Shown piece by piece: positions 54,234 through 61,969 of a stretch of DNA of 64,000 nt. The number at the start of each line of letters is the position of its first letter. Position 1 is the first letter of the stretch. The position numbers and the translations under genes were made by a program. The stretch is from Achromobacter xylosoxidans A8. GTDB lineage: Bacteria; Pseudomonadota; Gammaproteobacteria; Burkholderiales; Burkholderiaceae_B. Below the pieces are notes generated by a model. It ran no database searches, had not been told where the DNA came from, and was given only the letters and a program-made list of their open reading frames with translations. The stretch is taken from positions 4,340,001 to 4,404,000 of the forward strand of contig NC_014640.1 of assembly GCF_000165835.1 (NCBI RefSeq), in the 5' to 3' direction.

Positions 54234-55139
54234 ATGAAACCCAACCAGTTGCAGGCATTCGTCGCGGTCGCCACGCAACACAGCATCCGCGCTGCCGCCC
54301 GCAGCTTGGACGTTTCGGCGCCCGCCGTGACCAAGATCGTGCGCGAACTGGAGCGCGAACTCGGCGCCGCCCTGGTCGAACGCAGCGTCAAGGGCATCAC
54401 GCTCACGGAATGCGGGGCGGCCCTGCTGCCCCGCGCGCAGCTGCTGCTGGATGACATGCGACGGGCGCGTGACGAGGTCGCTCAGTTGCGTGACGGCAAT
54501 GCCGGCCAGGTGCGCGTGGCGGTCAGCGCCGCGTTCGCGCAGACCTTGTTCATCCCGACGTTCCGGCGGTTGCGGCAACGGCGCCCCGGCGTTTCGCTGC
54601 ACGTCAGCGAAGCCGGCCTGGCAGGCATTCTGACGCGGCTGCGCGAGCCGCAGGTCGATTTCGCGGTCATGCATGCAGACCCGGAACTGTTGCAGGACGA
54701 GTTCGAATGCCAGCCGCTGTTCCCGGTGCGGCTGGTGGTCGGCATGCGCAGGCAACATCCCTTGCGCAACCGGCGCTCGATGCACGAACTGCTCAACGCT
54801 GAATGGGCCTTGCCCGGCGATGGCGGCGATCCGCTATCGGCCACGACCCGACTGTTCGCGTCGTTGGGCATGCCGGTGCCGCCACGCGTGGTGCAAGGCG
54901 ATTCGCTCACCGCGGCCCTGGCCCTGGTGTCGCAGACGGATCATCTGGGACTGTTCGTGGAGCCGCTGGCGGACGCGGTCTTCAAAAACCTGGGCATCCG
55001 GCGCCTGGAGCTTGACGATGCGCTGCCGGTCCTGCAGGTCTGCGTCATACAGCGCAAGGGCAGCGACCTGACGCCAGCCGCCCGGCAATTCATCGCCTGC
55101 CTGCGTGAAGTCCTGGACGAGACTCAACTGGCGCCATGA
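54234..55139 (+). CDS. LysR-family regulator
   Basis: LysR protein (301 aa) with helix-turn-helix MKPNQLQAFVAVATQHSIRAAARSLDVSAPAVTKIVRELERELGAAL and effector domain from about 92 (VRVAVSAAFAQTLFIPTFRRL). It is divergent from another LysR gene, with a dyad in the shared promoter, and ends with its own terminator. No partner gene suggests its regulon. Confidence 0.9.
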   Translation: MKPNQLQAFVAVATQHSIRAAARSLDVSAPAVTKIVRELERELGAALVERSVKGITLTECGAALLPRAQLLLDDMRRARDEVAQLRDGNAGQVRVAVSAAFAQTLFIPTFRRLRQRRPGVSLHVSEAGLAGILTRLREPQVDFAVMHADPELLQDEFECQPLFPVRLVVGMRRQHPLRNRRSMHELLNAEWALPGDGGDPLSATTRLFASLGMPVPPRVVQGDSLTAALALVSQTDHLGLFVEPLADAVFKNLGIRRLELDDALPVLQVCVIQRKGSDLTPAARQFIACLREVLDETQLAP

Positions 55140-55166
55140 AAAACGCCGGCAGATTGCCGGCGTTTT
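55140..55166 (+). terminator. Rho-independent terminator of the LysR gene
   Basis: AAAACGCCGGCA and TGCCGGCGTTTT (55140-55166) give a 12-bp perfect stem with a 3-nt loop, starting one base after the stop codon and ending in TTTT. Confidence 0.9.
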
Positions 55167-55201
55167 CGCTCGCGACGCTGCGCGCGTCGCTCCAGGGCAC
55201 T

Positions 55202-55423
55202 TCAGTGATAGGCGGAAACCACGGGGTGTTGGCGGCGGCCAGCGTCCATGTCGTGCAGCACTTCACCCACGGCGCCGCCAAACGCCGCCAGGCGCACTTT
55301 CAGGCGCAGCCAGCGCGAGCCGGAGGCATAGCCGGACAGGCTTTCCGCGATGATGGCGTCATGAATCAGGGTACGTTCCAGCTCATCCGACATGCGGGCA
55401 TTCTTCAGCGCGGTATCGCTCAT
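55202..55423 (-). CDS. Small conserved-looking protein of unknown function
   Basis: A 73-residue soluble protein (MSDTALKNARMSDELERTLIHDAI...). It has a helical N-terminus with charged residues, then SGYASGSRWLRLKVRLAAFGGAVGEVLHDMDAGRRQHPVV. An excellent Shine-Dalgarno (AAGGAGA, 7 bp) and a good sigma-70-like promoter (55465-55493) precede it, so it is very likely expressed. I do not recognise the family. It converges on the terminator of the LysR gene. Confidence 0.75.
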   Translation of the reverse strand: MSDTALKNARMSDELERTLIHDAIIAESLSGYASGSRWLRLKVRLAAFGGAVGEVLHDMDAGRRQHPVVSAYH

Positions 55424-55464
55424 GGTTCTCTCCTTGAGAAAGCGATGTGGAACAACACGAGTCC

Positions 55465-55493
55465 ATCTTAGACCTGTGCTTGCTGCGTCGCAA
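55465..55493 (-). promoter_or_regulatory. Sigma-70-type promoter of the small gene
   Basis: Minus strand TTGCGA (-35, 55493-55488), 17-bp spacer and TAAGAT (-10, 55470-55465). Transcription would begin near 55458, giving a leader of about 35 nt that carries the AAGGAGA site of the 73-residue gene. Confidence 0.65.
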
Positions 55494-55549
55494 TAAATTT
55501 CTCAAGCATTTTTTTGTGCGTTGCGCAATGGGTACAAACACCAAAAATG

Positions 55550-55563
55550 GTGCACATGTGCAC
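55550..55563. promoter_or_regulatory. Perfect 14-bp palindrome upstream of the small gene
   Basis: GTGCACATGTGCAC is its own reverse complement. It lies about 60 bp ahead of the -35 of the 55202-55423 gene and 58 bp beyond the TetR stop. It may be a regulator site; which protein binds is unknown. Confidence 0.35.
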
Positions 55564-55620
55564 TGCTGCCTGCACCTTGCTGGTGCCGCCCCCGTCCCCT
55601 CGATCTGGAGGCGCGCCGTA

Positions 55621-56229
55621 TCAGGCCTGTGCCAGATGCGCCTGAATCAGCATGTCCGCCATCTGCGCGACCCGCCCGGCAGGTCCGCCTTCGCCGAAAA
55701 GCTGACTGGAGACGAAGGCGCCCTCGAACAACAGCAACAAGCCATCCCCCAGTGCGTCAGGGTCGGCCGCCCCCATTTCCGCCGCCATGGCGGCTAGGCG
55801 CCGGCGCAGCTCCGCCTTGTGCTCCACCGCCACGGCGCGCGCAGGATGACCGGCTTCGGGATACTCGACCGCCGCGTTCGTCAGGCCGCAGCCGCGGTAT
55901 CCGCTCTGCACGGCCCGCCCGGCCAAGCCGGTCAGATAGGCCAGGATCTGCGCACGAGGGTCTCCCGGGTGCGCCTCGCAAGCCGCGTCAAAACGCGCCC
56001 AGAATTCAGCGTCGTAGTCGCGCAGATAGGCCGCCGCCAACTCATCCTTGGACGAAAAGTTGCGGTACAGGCTAGGTTTGGTCACCCCCGCCTCGCTGAC
56101 GATGGCGTCCACGCCCACCGCCCGGATGCCGTCCCGATAGAACATTTCGCGCGCGGTCTTGCGGATGCGATCGGCCGCCAGCGGCGGCTTGGATGCGGGC
56201 CGGTCGGCGGCGGTGGTTTTGCTGGCCAT
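55621..56229 (-). CDS. TetR-family repressor
   Basis: TetR protein (202 aa) with N-terminal helix-turn-helix (about 20-66, RIRKTAREMFYRDGIRAVGVDAIVSEAGVTKPSLYRNFSSKDEL) and a C-terminal ligand-binding domain. It is divergent from the MFS transporter gene, with a long perfect inverted repeat between them, and very likely represses that gene and itself. C-terminal sequences YRGCGLTNAAVEYPEAGHPA are typical of the subgroup acting on efflux pumps. Confidence 0.92.
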   Translation of the reverse strand: MASKTTAADRPASKPPLAADRIRKTAREMFYRDGIRAVGVDAIVSEAGVTKPSLYRNFSSKDELAAAYLRDYDAEFWARFDAACEAHPGDPRAQILAYLTGLAGRAVQSGYRGCGLTNAAVEYPEAGHPARAVAVEHKAELRRRLAAMAAEMGAADPDALGDGLLLLFEGAFVSSQLFGEGGPAGRVAQMADMLIQAHLAQA

Positions 56230-56278
56230 GGATGGGCTCCTTTTCCGGATGACGGACGCGACGAGAAATCGCTTGACT

Positions 56279-56335
56279 ATGTTACTGACCGGTACGTACT
56301 ATTCGCAAACCCCATTACGTACCGGTCAGTAACAT
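56279..56335. promoter_or_regulatory. 20-bp perfect inverted repeat operator overlapping the MFS start
   Basis: The arm ATGTTACTGACCGGTACGTA (56279-56298) and its exact reverse complement (56316-56335) are separated by 17 bp. The right arm runs into the ATG of the MFS gene (56334-56336). Each arm also has internal symmetry around ACCGGTAC. Placed between TetR and MFS genes, it is the probable TetR operator, possibly two dimers' sites. Confidence 0.85.
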
Positions 56336-57617
56336 GAGTATAGCCCAGCCTCCCATTCCTTTCCGGCGCGCCGGCCAGAAGTACGCTTTCGTCGTCGTCG
56401 CAGTCATTTTCCTGGCCCTGCTGGTTTCCGCCGGCCTGCGTTCCTCGCCCAGCGTGCTGCTGGTGCCGCTGGAAGAAACCTTTGGCTGGAGCCGCAGCAC
56501 CATCTCCCTGGCCGCCGCGGTCGGCATCTTCCTGTATGGCATGGTCGGCCCCTTCGCCGCCGCGGCGATGGAACGCTTCGGCTTGCGGCGGGTGCTGATC
56601 GGCGCCCTGGTCGTGATGGCAGCGTCCAGCGCGGCCAGCGCCTTCATGACCGAGTCCTGGCATCTGTTGCTGACCTGGGGCGTGTTCTCGGGCCTGGGTT
56701 CGGGCGCGGTGGCGGTGGTGCTGGGCGCGACCGTGGTCAACCGCTGGTTCACCAAGCACCGCGGCGTGATGATGGGTCTGTTGACCGCTAGTTCCGCAAC
56801 CGGCACGCTGGTGTTCCTGCCGGTGCTGGCGGCGCTGGCCTCGTCCGGCGACTGGACCCGCGTGGTCTGGACCGTGGCGGCCGCGGCGGCGGCGCTGGTG
56901 CCGCTGGCCTGGTGGCTGGTGCCGGACCGCCCCGCCAGCGTCGGGCTGGTGCCGTTCGGCAGCGATCCGCATGCGCCGCCGGCGCCCGCCGCGCCGCGCA
57001 CCGGCATGCTGGCCGCCACCTTCGGCGCGCTGGCGCGGGCCTCGCGCACCCGCACCTTCTGGTTCCTGTTCGCCACTTTCTTCGTTTGCGGCTTTACCAC
57101 CAACGGTCTGGTGGGCACGCACCTGATCGCGCTTTGCGGCGACCATGGCATGCCCGAGGTGCAGGCCGCGGGCCTGCTGGCGCTGATGGGCATTTTCGAC
57201 CTGATCGGCACCACGGCGTCCGGCTGGCTGACCGACCGCTACGATCCGCGCAAGCTGCTGTTCGTCTACTACGGCCTGCGCGGGCTGTCGCTGATCTACC
57301 TGCCCTATTCCGACTTCTCGTTCTACAGCCTGTCGATCTTCGCCATCTTCTTCGGCCTGGACTGGATAGCCACGGTGCCGCCCACGCTGCGCCTGACGAC
57401 CGAAGCCTTCGGCGAGCGCGATGCCCCCATCGTGTTCGGCTGGATCGTCGCCGGCCACCAGTTGGGCGCCGCCAGCGCCGCCTGGATGGCGGGCGCCGTG
57501 CGCGAAGCGCAGGGCAGCTACCTGATGGCTTTCGTCATCTCCGGCATGACGGGCCTGATCGCCGCCGTCATCGCGCTGATGATAGGCAGGCAGCGCGCGG
57601 TGCCGCAGCCGGCCTGA
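56334..57617 (+). CDS. MFS transporter, probable efflux or uptake permease
   Basis: Major facilitator permease (427 aa) with twelve predicted helices (first at about 17-38, KYAFVVVAVIFLALLVSAGL). Family features are RSTISLAAAVGIFLYGMVGPFAAAAMERFGLRRVLI and WLTDRYDPRKLLFVYYGLRGLSLI (DRxxxR-like loops). Resembles the OFA/monocarboxylate-type group more than drug:H+ antiporters by eye; substrate unknown. The ATG at 56334 has no Shine-Dalgarno and lies in the operator, so the mRNA may be leaderless and TetR binding would block both transcription and the start region. Confidence 0.88.
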   Translation: MSIAQPPIPFRRAGQKYAFVVVAVIFLALLVSAGLRSSPSVLLVPLEETFGWSRSTISLAAAVGIFLYGMVGPFAAAAMERFGLRRVLIGALVVMAASSAASAFMTESWHLLLTWGVFSGLGSGAVAVVLGATVVNRWFTKHRGVMMGLLTASSATGTLVFLPVLAALASSGDWTRVVWTVAAAAAALVPLAWWLVPDRPASVGLVPFGSDPHAPPAPAAPRTGMLAATFGALARASRTRTFWFLFATFFVCGFTTNGLVGTHLIALCGDHGMPEVQAAGLLALMGIFDLIGTTASGWLTDRYDPRKLLFVYYGLRGLSLIYLPYSDFSFYSLSIFAIFFGLDWIATVPPTLRLTTEAFGERDAPIVFGWIVAGHQLGAASAAWMAGAVREAQGSYLMAFVISGMTGLIAAVIALMIGRQRAVPQPA

Positions 57618-57672
57618 ACGCGACTGCGGGCGGACCGCCAGCCCCCGGCCGCGCGCCGCCCGCGCAAATCAC

Positions 57673-57698
57673 AGGCCTACACAGGCCTAGTCAGGCCT
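57673..57698. repeat. Three AGGCCT hexamers at 10-bp spacing
   Basis: AGGCCT occurs at 57673-57678, 57683-57688 and 57693-57698, in phase with one helical turn; the last lies in the GntR stop region. The function, if any, is unknown. It may be a degenerate tandem repeat in a short convergent intergenic gap. Confidence 0.4.
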
Positions 57699-58392
57699 TG
57701 GCTGCGCCACCCGCGCGCCCGCGCAAGTTGTAGGTCTTCTTGCTGCCCACATGCTTGCGGATGAGCGACTCCGCAAGCTCGCCATCGCGCCGCATCAGCG
57801 CCTGGACGAAGGCCTCATGGTCGGCCACCGCCGCCGTCCATTCGTCGATATCGAAATTCGACTTGTAGCGCAGCGCCTGAACCTGCAGGTTGAACCTGTC
57901 ATAGGAATGCGTCAGCGCCGGGTTGTGGGCGGCGCGGTTGATGGCGATGTGCGTGCCCATGCTGGCCGCGAAATACGCGCGGATGTCGCGCTGCTCATAC
58001 CCCTGCAGCATCTGCGCGTGCAGTTGCGCGATGTGCGCCAGCTCCGCGTCCGTCGCGCGCTCGGCGGCGCTGCGCACCGCCAGGCCTTCCAGCACCGACA
58101 GCACATCGAAGATGTTTTCGACGTCATCGGCCGACAACTCGATCACCATCGCCCCGCGCTTCGGCTGCAAGGTCACCAGCCCGTCCGAGGCCAGCATGCG
58201 GTAGGCCTCGCGCAGCGGCGTGCGCGAAATCTTCAACTGCTCGCACAGGTCCCGTTCGTTGAGCCAGGTGCCCGGCTTGAAGGTGCCGTCGATGATGAGC
58301 TGCCGCAGTTTCTCGGCCACCACGGCCGGCAGCGTGGGGTGATGGATGGCCAAATCGGGGACGGACTGGTCCATAACTTCAGGGTTAGCCAT
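57691..58392 (-). CDS. GntR-family (FCD) regulator
   Basis: GntR regulator of 233 residues from ATG 58392: N-terminal winged helix (about 20-85, VVAEKLRQLIIDGTFKPGTWLNERDLCEQLKISRTPLREAYRMLASDGLV) and a C-terminal FCD domain with Asp/His metal or ligand residues (SVLEGLAVRSAAERA, HIAINRAAHNPAL, DHEAFVQALMRRD). Divergent from a Bug/crotonase/CoA-transferase operon, with TGGTATACCA in the shared promoter; it probably represses that operon until its acid or acyl-CoA ligand is present. Confidence 0.92.
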   Translation of the reverse strand: MANPEVMDQSVPDLAIHHPTLPAVVAEKLRQLIIDGTFKPGTWLNERDLCEQLKISRTPLREAYRMLASDGLVTLQPKRGAMVIELSADDVENIFDVLSVLEGLAVRSAAERATDAELAHIAQLHAQMLQGYEQRDIRAYFAASMGTHIAINRAAHNPALTHSYDRFNLQVQALRYKSNFDIDEWTAAVADHEAFVQALMRRDGELAESLIRKHVGSKKTYNLRGRAGGAAKA

Positions 58393-58430
58393 GAGTTGTT
58401 GCCACTCGCTAATTCGACTATTTTTGTATC

Positions 58431-58440
58431 TGGTATACCA
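58431..58440. promoter_or_regulatory. GntR-type palindromic operator
   Basis: TGGTATACCA is a perfect 10-bp palindrome fitting the TNGTNNNACNA-like GntR/FadR consensus. It lies 39 bp before the GntR ATG and 80 bp before the Bug ATG, in the divergent promoter. A second half-like GCATACCAACC follows at 58451-58461. Confidence 0.65.
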
Positions 58441-58520
58441 AACACCAGCGGCATACCAACCTGACCCCATCATAGATCAAGCAACACGCGGGCAGGCTTA
58501 CAACCACCAAGGAGACCCAT

Positions 58521-59516
58521 ATGCACAAGCACGCTCGCGCCTGGGCCGGCGCCCTGGCGTTGACCGCCAGCCTGGCCGCCGCCAGCCCCGCCCTGGCGCA
58601 GGACGCATCCAAATGGCCGGAACGGCCAGTACGCCTGATCGTCGGTTTCGTGCCCGGCGGCGGCACCGACGTGTCGGCCCGCATCCTGTCAGCCCGCCTG
58701 TCCACGCTGCTGGGCCAGCAGGTCGTGGTCGAGAACAAGCCCGGCGCGTCGGGCCTGATCGCGGCCGACTTCGTGGCCAAGGCCGACGCGGACGGCTACA
58801 CGCTGCTGCTGGCCAACATGCAGTCCACCGTCGCCGCGCCCTACGTGGTGCAGTCCAGCGTCGACCCGATCAAGGATTTCACGCCGGTGCGCTACATCGG
58901 CTCGGTGCCCAATGTGCTGGTGGTCAACCCGGCCAAGCACAGCTACGCCAGCGTGCAGAACCTGGTGGACGACGCCCGCGCCAAGCCCAAGCAGCTAACC
59001 TACGCGTCTTCCGGCATGGGCAGCCCGCAGCACCTGAGCGCCGCGCGCTTTTCGCAGATCGCGGGCGTGAGCATGGAACACGTGCCCTACAAGGGCAGCG
59101 GCCAGGCCATGACCGACCTGCTGGGCGGCAGCGTGGACATGAACTTCGACACCTTGCCCGGCGCCATCAACCAGATCCAGGCCGGCAAGCTGCGTCCGCT
59201 GGCCGTGACCAGCACGGAACGCAGCAAGCGCCTGCCCGACGTGCCCACGCTGGCGGAGTCCGGCATCAAGGGCCTGGACGTGGTGCAGTGGTACGCGGTG
59301 CTGGCCCCGGCCAAGCTGCCCAAGCCGGTCCTGGACAAGCTCGACCAGGCCCTGAGCCAGGCCCTGGCCGATCCCGAGATCAAGGCCAAGCTGGCCGACC
59401 AGGGCATGGAACTGGGCGGCGGCCCCAGCAATCCCGCGGCCTTCGCCAGCTACGTCCAGGATGAATGGAGCAAGTACGGCAAGCTCACCGCCAGCCTGGG
59501 CCTGACCAAGCAGTAA
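58521..59516 (+). CDS. Bug/TctC-family periplasmic binding protein
   Basis: Secreted binding protein (331 aa) with signal peptide (AWAGALALTASLAAASPALA-Q). Family blocks are RPVRLIVGFVPGGGTDVSARI, VVENKPGASGLIAADFVAKADADGYT, YASSGMGSPQHLSAARF, MEHVPYKGSGQAMTDLLGGSVDMNF and LPDVPTLAESGIKGLDV. AAGGAGA before the ATG supports the start. It is followed by a crotonase-fold enzyme and a CoA transferase, so the ligand is likely a carboxylate that becomes a CoA thioester. Confidence 0.9.
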   Translation: MHKHARAWAGALALTASLAAASPALAQDASKWPERPVRLIVGFVPGGGTDVSARILSARLSTLLGQQVVVENKPGASGLIAADFVAKADADGYTLLLANMQSTVAAPYVVQSSVDPIKDFTPVRYIGSVPNVLVVNPAKHSYASVQNLVDDARAKPKQLTYASSGMGSPQHLSAARFSQIAGVSMEHVPYKGSGQAMTDLLGGSVDMNFDTLPGAINQIQAGKLRPLAVTSTERSKRLPDVPTLAESGIKGLDVVQWYAVLAPAKLPKPVLDKLDQALSQALADPEIKAKLADQGMELGGGPSNPAAFASYVQDEWSKYGKLTASLGLTKQ

Positions 59517-59567
59517 GCCCGCAGCAACCCGGCGGGGGTGCGCCCCCCGCCCAAGCAAAGGAACACC

Positions 59568-60368
59568 ATGAGCGCTACCCCCAATTCCGATTCCTCCCCC
59601 ATCCTGCGCCAGCGCGACGGCGACATCGTGACCGTAGTGCTGAACCGCCCGGAAAAGCTCAACGCCTTCACCATAGACAGCTGGCGGCTGCTGGGCGACA
59701 CCTTCCTGGAGCTGGACGCCGACGACAGCGTGCGCTGCGTGCTGCTGCGCGGCGCGGGCGAGAAAGCCTTCTCTCCCGGCAACGACATCAGCGAATTCGA
59801 GACCGCCCGCAGCAACAAGCGTCAAGCCATCGAGTACGGCGCGGTCATGCGCCGGACCATAGAGGCCATCGGCAACTGCCGCCATCCCGTGGTGGCGCAG
59901 ATACACGGCATCTGCGTGGGCGGGGGCATGGAGATCGCCAGCCTGGCCGACATCCGCATCTGCGGCGCGAGCTCGCGCTTCGGCGTGCCCATCAAGAACC
60001 TCGGGCTGGTGATGTCGTATTCGGAACTGGCGCCGCTGGTGCGCCTGGTCGGCCCGTCCGCTGCGCTGCAGGTGCTGCTGGAAGGCACCATCTTCGACGC
60101 CCAGGAAGCGTTGCGCCTGGGCGTGGTCACGCGCGTGGCGCCCGACGACCAGGTCGCCGCGGAAGCGCAGGCCGCCGCCCGCCGCATCGCCGACGGCGCG
60201 CCGCTGGTGGCGCGCTGGCACAAGAAATTCATCCGCAACCTGGTGGACGGCAAGACCTTGACCGACGCCGACCGCGACGAAGCCTTCGACTGCTTCGACA
60301 CCGAGGATTTCCGCACGGGCTACCAGGCCTTCCTGGCCAAGGCCAAGCCGCAATTCAACGCCCGCTGA
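59568..60368 (+). CDS. Crotonase-fold enzyme (enoyl-CoA hydratase/isomerase family), atypical active site
   Basis: Soluble 266-residue crotonase-superfamily enzyme with oxyanion-hole loops AFSPGNDISEF (68-78) and GICVGGGMEIASLAD (115-128). In hydratases two glutamates add water; E122 is present here, but the second (in the QPE motif of rat crotonase) is I142 (RFGVPIKNLG). It is therefore not a classical 2-enoyl-CoA hydratase; an isomerase, dehalogenase, lyase or decarboxylase role is more likely. The ATG 59568 has AAGGA ahead. It is followed 20 bp later by a class III CoA transferase gene that would activate its substrate. Confidence 0.85.
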   Translation: MSATPNSDSSPILRQRDGDIVTVVLNRPEKLNAFTIDSWRLLGDTFLELDADDSVRCVLLRGAGEKAFSPGNDISEFETARSNKRQAIEYGAVMRRTIEAIGNCRHPVVAQIHGICVGGGMEIASLADIRICGASSRFGVPIKNLGLVMSYSELAPLVRLVGPSAALQVLLEGTIFDAQEALRLGVVTRVAPDDQVAAEAQAAARRIADGAPLVARWHKKFIRNLVDGKTLTDADRDEAFDCFDTEDFRTGYQAFLAKAKPQFNAR

Positions 60369-60388
60369 ACCCCATGCAAGGAGGACTC

Positions 60389-61639
60389 ATGCATAACGAT
60401 ACCCAGGGCGACACCCAGCGCCCCGCCGGCGCGCTCGCCGGCATGCGCGTGATCGAGCTGTCGCAGATCATGGCCGGCCCGACCTGCGGCATGATGCTGG
60501 CCGACATGGGCGCCGACGTCATCAAGGTCGAGAAGATCGACGGCGGCGACGACTCGCGCCAGTACCGCGACCCGCAGATCAACGGCATCTCGGCGCCCTA
60601 CCTCATGCTCAACCGCAACAAGCGCGCCATCGCGCTGGACCTGAAGCACCCCGAGGGCAAGAAGGTGCTGCTGCGCATGATCCGCGATGCCGACGTGGTG
60701 ACCGAGAACTTCCGCAAAGGCACGATGGAGAAACTGGGCCTGGGCTACGAACGGCTGCGCCAGGAGAACCCCGGCCTGATCTATTGCGCGGTATCGGGCT
60801 ACGGCACCACCGGCCCCTATGCTGACAAGGGCGGTTTCGACCTGGTGGCGCAGGGCTTTTCCGGCCTGATGGCGATCACCGGCGAACCGGGCGGGCCGCC
60901 GCTGCGCACCGGCAATTCGGTCGCGGACATCAACGCCGGCCTGCTGGCGGCCTTCGGCGTGCTGGCGGCCTATCAGCACAAGCAGCGCACCGGCGAAGGC
61001 CAGATCGTGGAAACGTCGTTGCTCGAAGCCAGCTTGCAGCAACTGTACTGGCATGCCGCCATCTATTTCGGCAGCGGCGTGTCGCCCGGCCCCACCGGGT
61101 CGGCGCACGTGCTCAGTGCGCCGTACCAGGCGTTTCCCACTGCCACCGACTGGATCATCATCGGCGGCGCCAACGAGAAGAACTGGCAGCGCATCACTCA
61201 GGCGCTGGGCAAGCCGGAATGGGCCGAAGATCCGCGCTACGCGCGCAACCGCGACCGCATGCAGAACCGCGATCAGCTGGTGGAAGAAATGTCCGCCATC
61301 CTGAAGAGCCGCAGCGCGCAGGAATGGCTGGACGTTTTCGACGAGGCCGGCGTGCCTGCCGGACCGGTGCATTCGATCGCGCAGGCGTTGTCGCATCCGC
61401 AAACGCTGGCGCGCGGCATGGTGGTGGAACAGGATCACCCGGTGGCCGGCAAGGTGCGCACCGTGGGCATGCCCGTGAAGCTGTCGGCCACGCCCGCGCA
61501 ATACCACCGCGCGGCGCCCAGGCTGGGCGAAGACACCATCGCGATCCTGGGAGAGTTCGGCTATGGCCAGCAGGAAATCGACGCACTGATCGAGGCTGGC
61601 GTGGTCACGGCTGTGGACCGTGAACGCGCATCGGTTTAG
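60389..61639 (+). CDS. Class III CoA transferase (CaiB/BaiF family)
   Basis: Formyl-CoA-transferase-like enzyme (416 aa) moving CoA between carboxylic acids through an aspartyl-CoA thioester; the catalytic Asp is probably D180 (NSVADINAGLLAAFGVLAAYQHKQRTGEGQIVETSL). Family blocks are LAGMRVIELSQIMAGPTCGMMLADMGADVIKVE and YLMLNRNKRAIALDLKHPEGK. AAGGAGG (60378-60384) precedes the ATG. With the Bug protein and crotonase it forms a GntR-controlled operon that likely imports, CoA-activates and transforms an unknown acid. Confidence 0.92.
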   Translation: MHNDTQGDTQRPAGALAGMRVIELSQIMAGPTCGMMLADMGADVIKVEKIDGGDDSRQYRDPQINGISAPYLMLNRNKRAIALDLKHPEGKKVLLRMIRDADVVTENFRKGTMEKLGLGYERLRQENPGLIYCAVSGYGTTGPYADKGGFDLVAQGFSGLMAITGEPGGPPLRTGNSVADINAGLLAAFGVLAAYQHKQRTGEGQIVETSLLEASLQQLYWHAAIYFGSGVSPGPTGSAHVLSAPYQAFPTATDWIIIGGANEKNWQRITQALGKPEWAEDPRYARNRDRMQNRDQLVEEMSAILKSRSAQEWLDVFDEAGVPAGPVHSIAQALSHPQTLARGMVVEQDHPVAGKVRTVGMPVKLSATPAQYHRAAPRLGEDTIAILGEFGYGQQEIDALIEAGVVTAVDRERASV

Positions 61640-61681
61640 GGCATTTTTGGCGGAATTGCTGACGATCGGTTTTGTGAGGCG

Positions 61682-61913
61682 GGGTTCTTGAGTCGCCGGC
61701 GTCCGGACTGCGGGATTCCGATGCTCGCCCCAGTGGGGCTGCGCTTCGGATCCCTCCGCCCGGCCACCGGCTCAAGGCATCTGCCCATGAACGGATTCCG
61801 AAACCAATGCACTGGGCGACTGCCAGCCGAGGCTGCCCGGAGCCATCCGAAGCGCAGCCCCACTGGGGCGAGCATCGGAATGGCGCAGGGCGGCCTCGGC
61901 GGCTAAAGAACCC
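61682..61913. repeat. 232-bp palindromic element after the CoA-transferase gene
   Basis: Two perfect 37-bp arms (61715-61751 and 61845-61881) are exact reverse complements, separated by 93 bp. The symmetry goes on imperfectly outward, GGGTTCTTGAGTCGCCG (61682-61698) against GGGTTCTTTAGCCGCCG on the other strand (61913-61897). Small reading frames in it lack homology and change frame between strands. It fills the 330-bp gap 61640-61969; the remaining flanks hold nothing else I can call. It may be a dispersed palindromic repeat (MITE- or REP-like) and could also act as a terminator. Comparison with other genomes would tell. Confidence 0.8.
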
Positions 61914-61969
61914 TGACGTCCGCAAGCTCGAAGCCCTGCCCCGCCCGCCCCCAAGATCCTGGCCGCGCC

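Noticed and set aside
61636..61954. Short overlapping reading frames after the CoA-transferase gene
   Set aside because: They arise from the palindromic element (similar peptides on both strands), have no ribosome site and no family resemblance.
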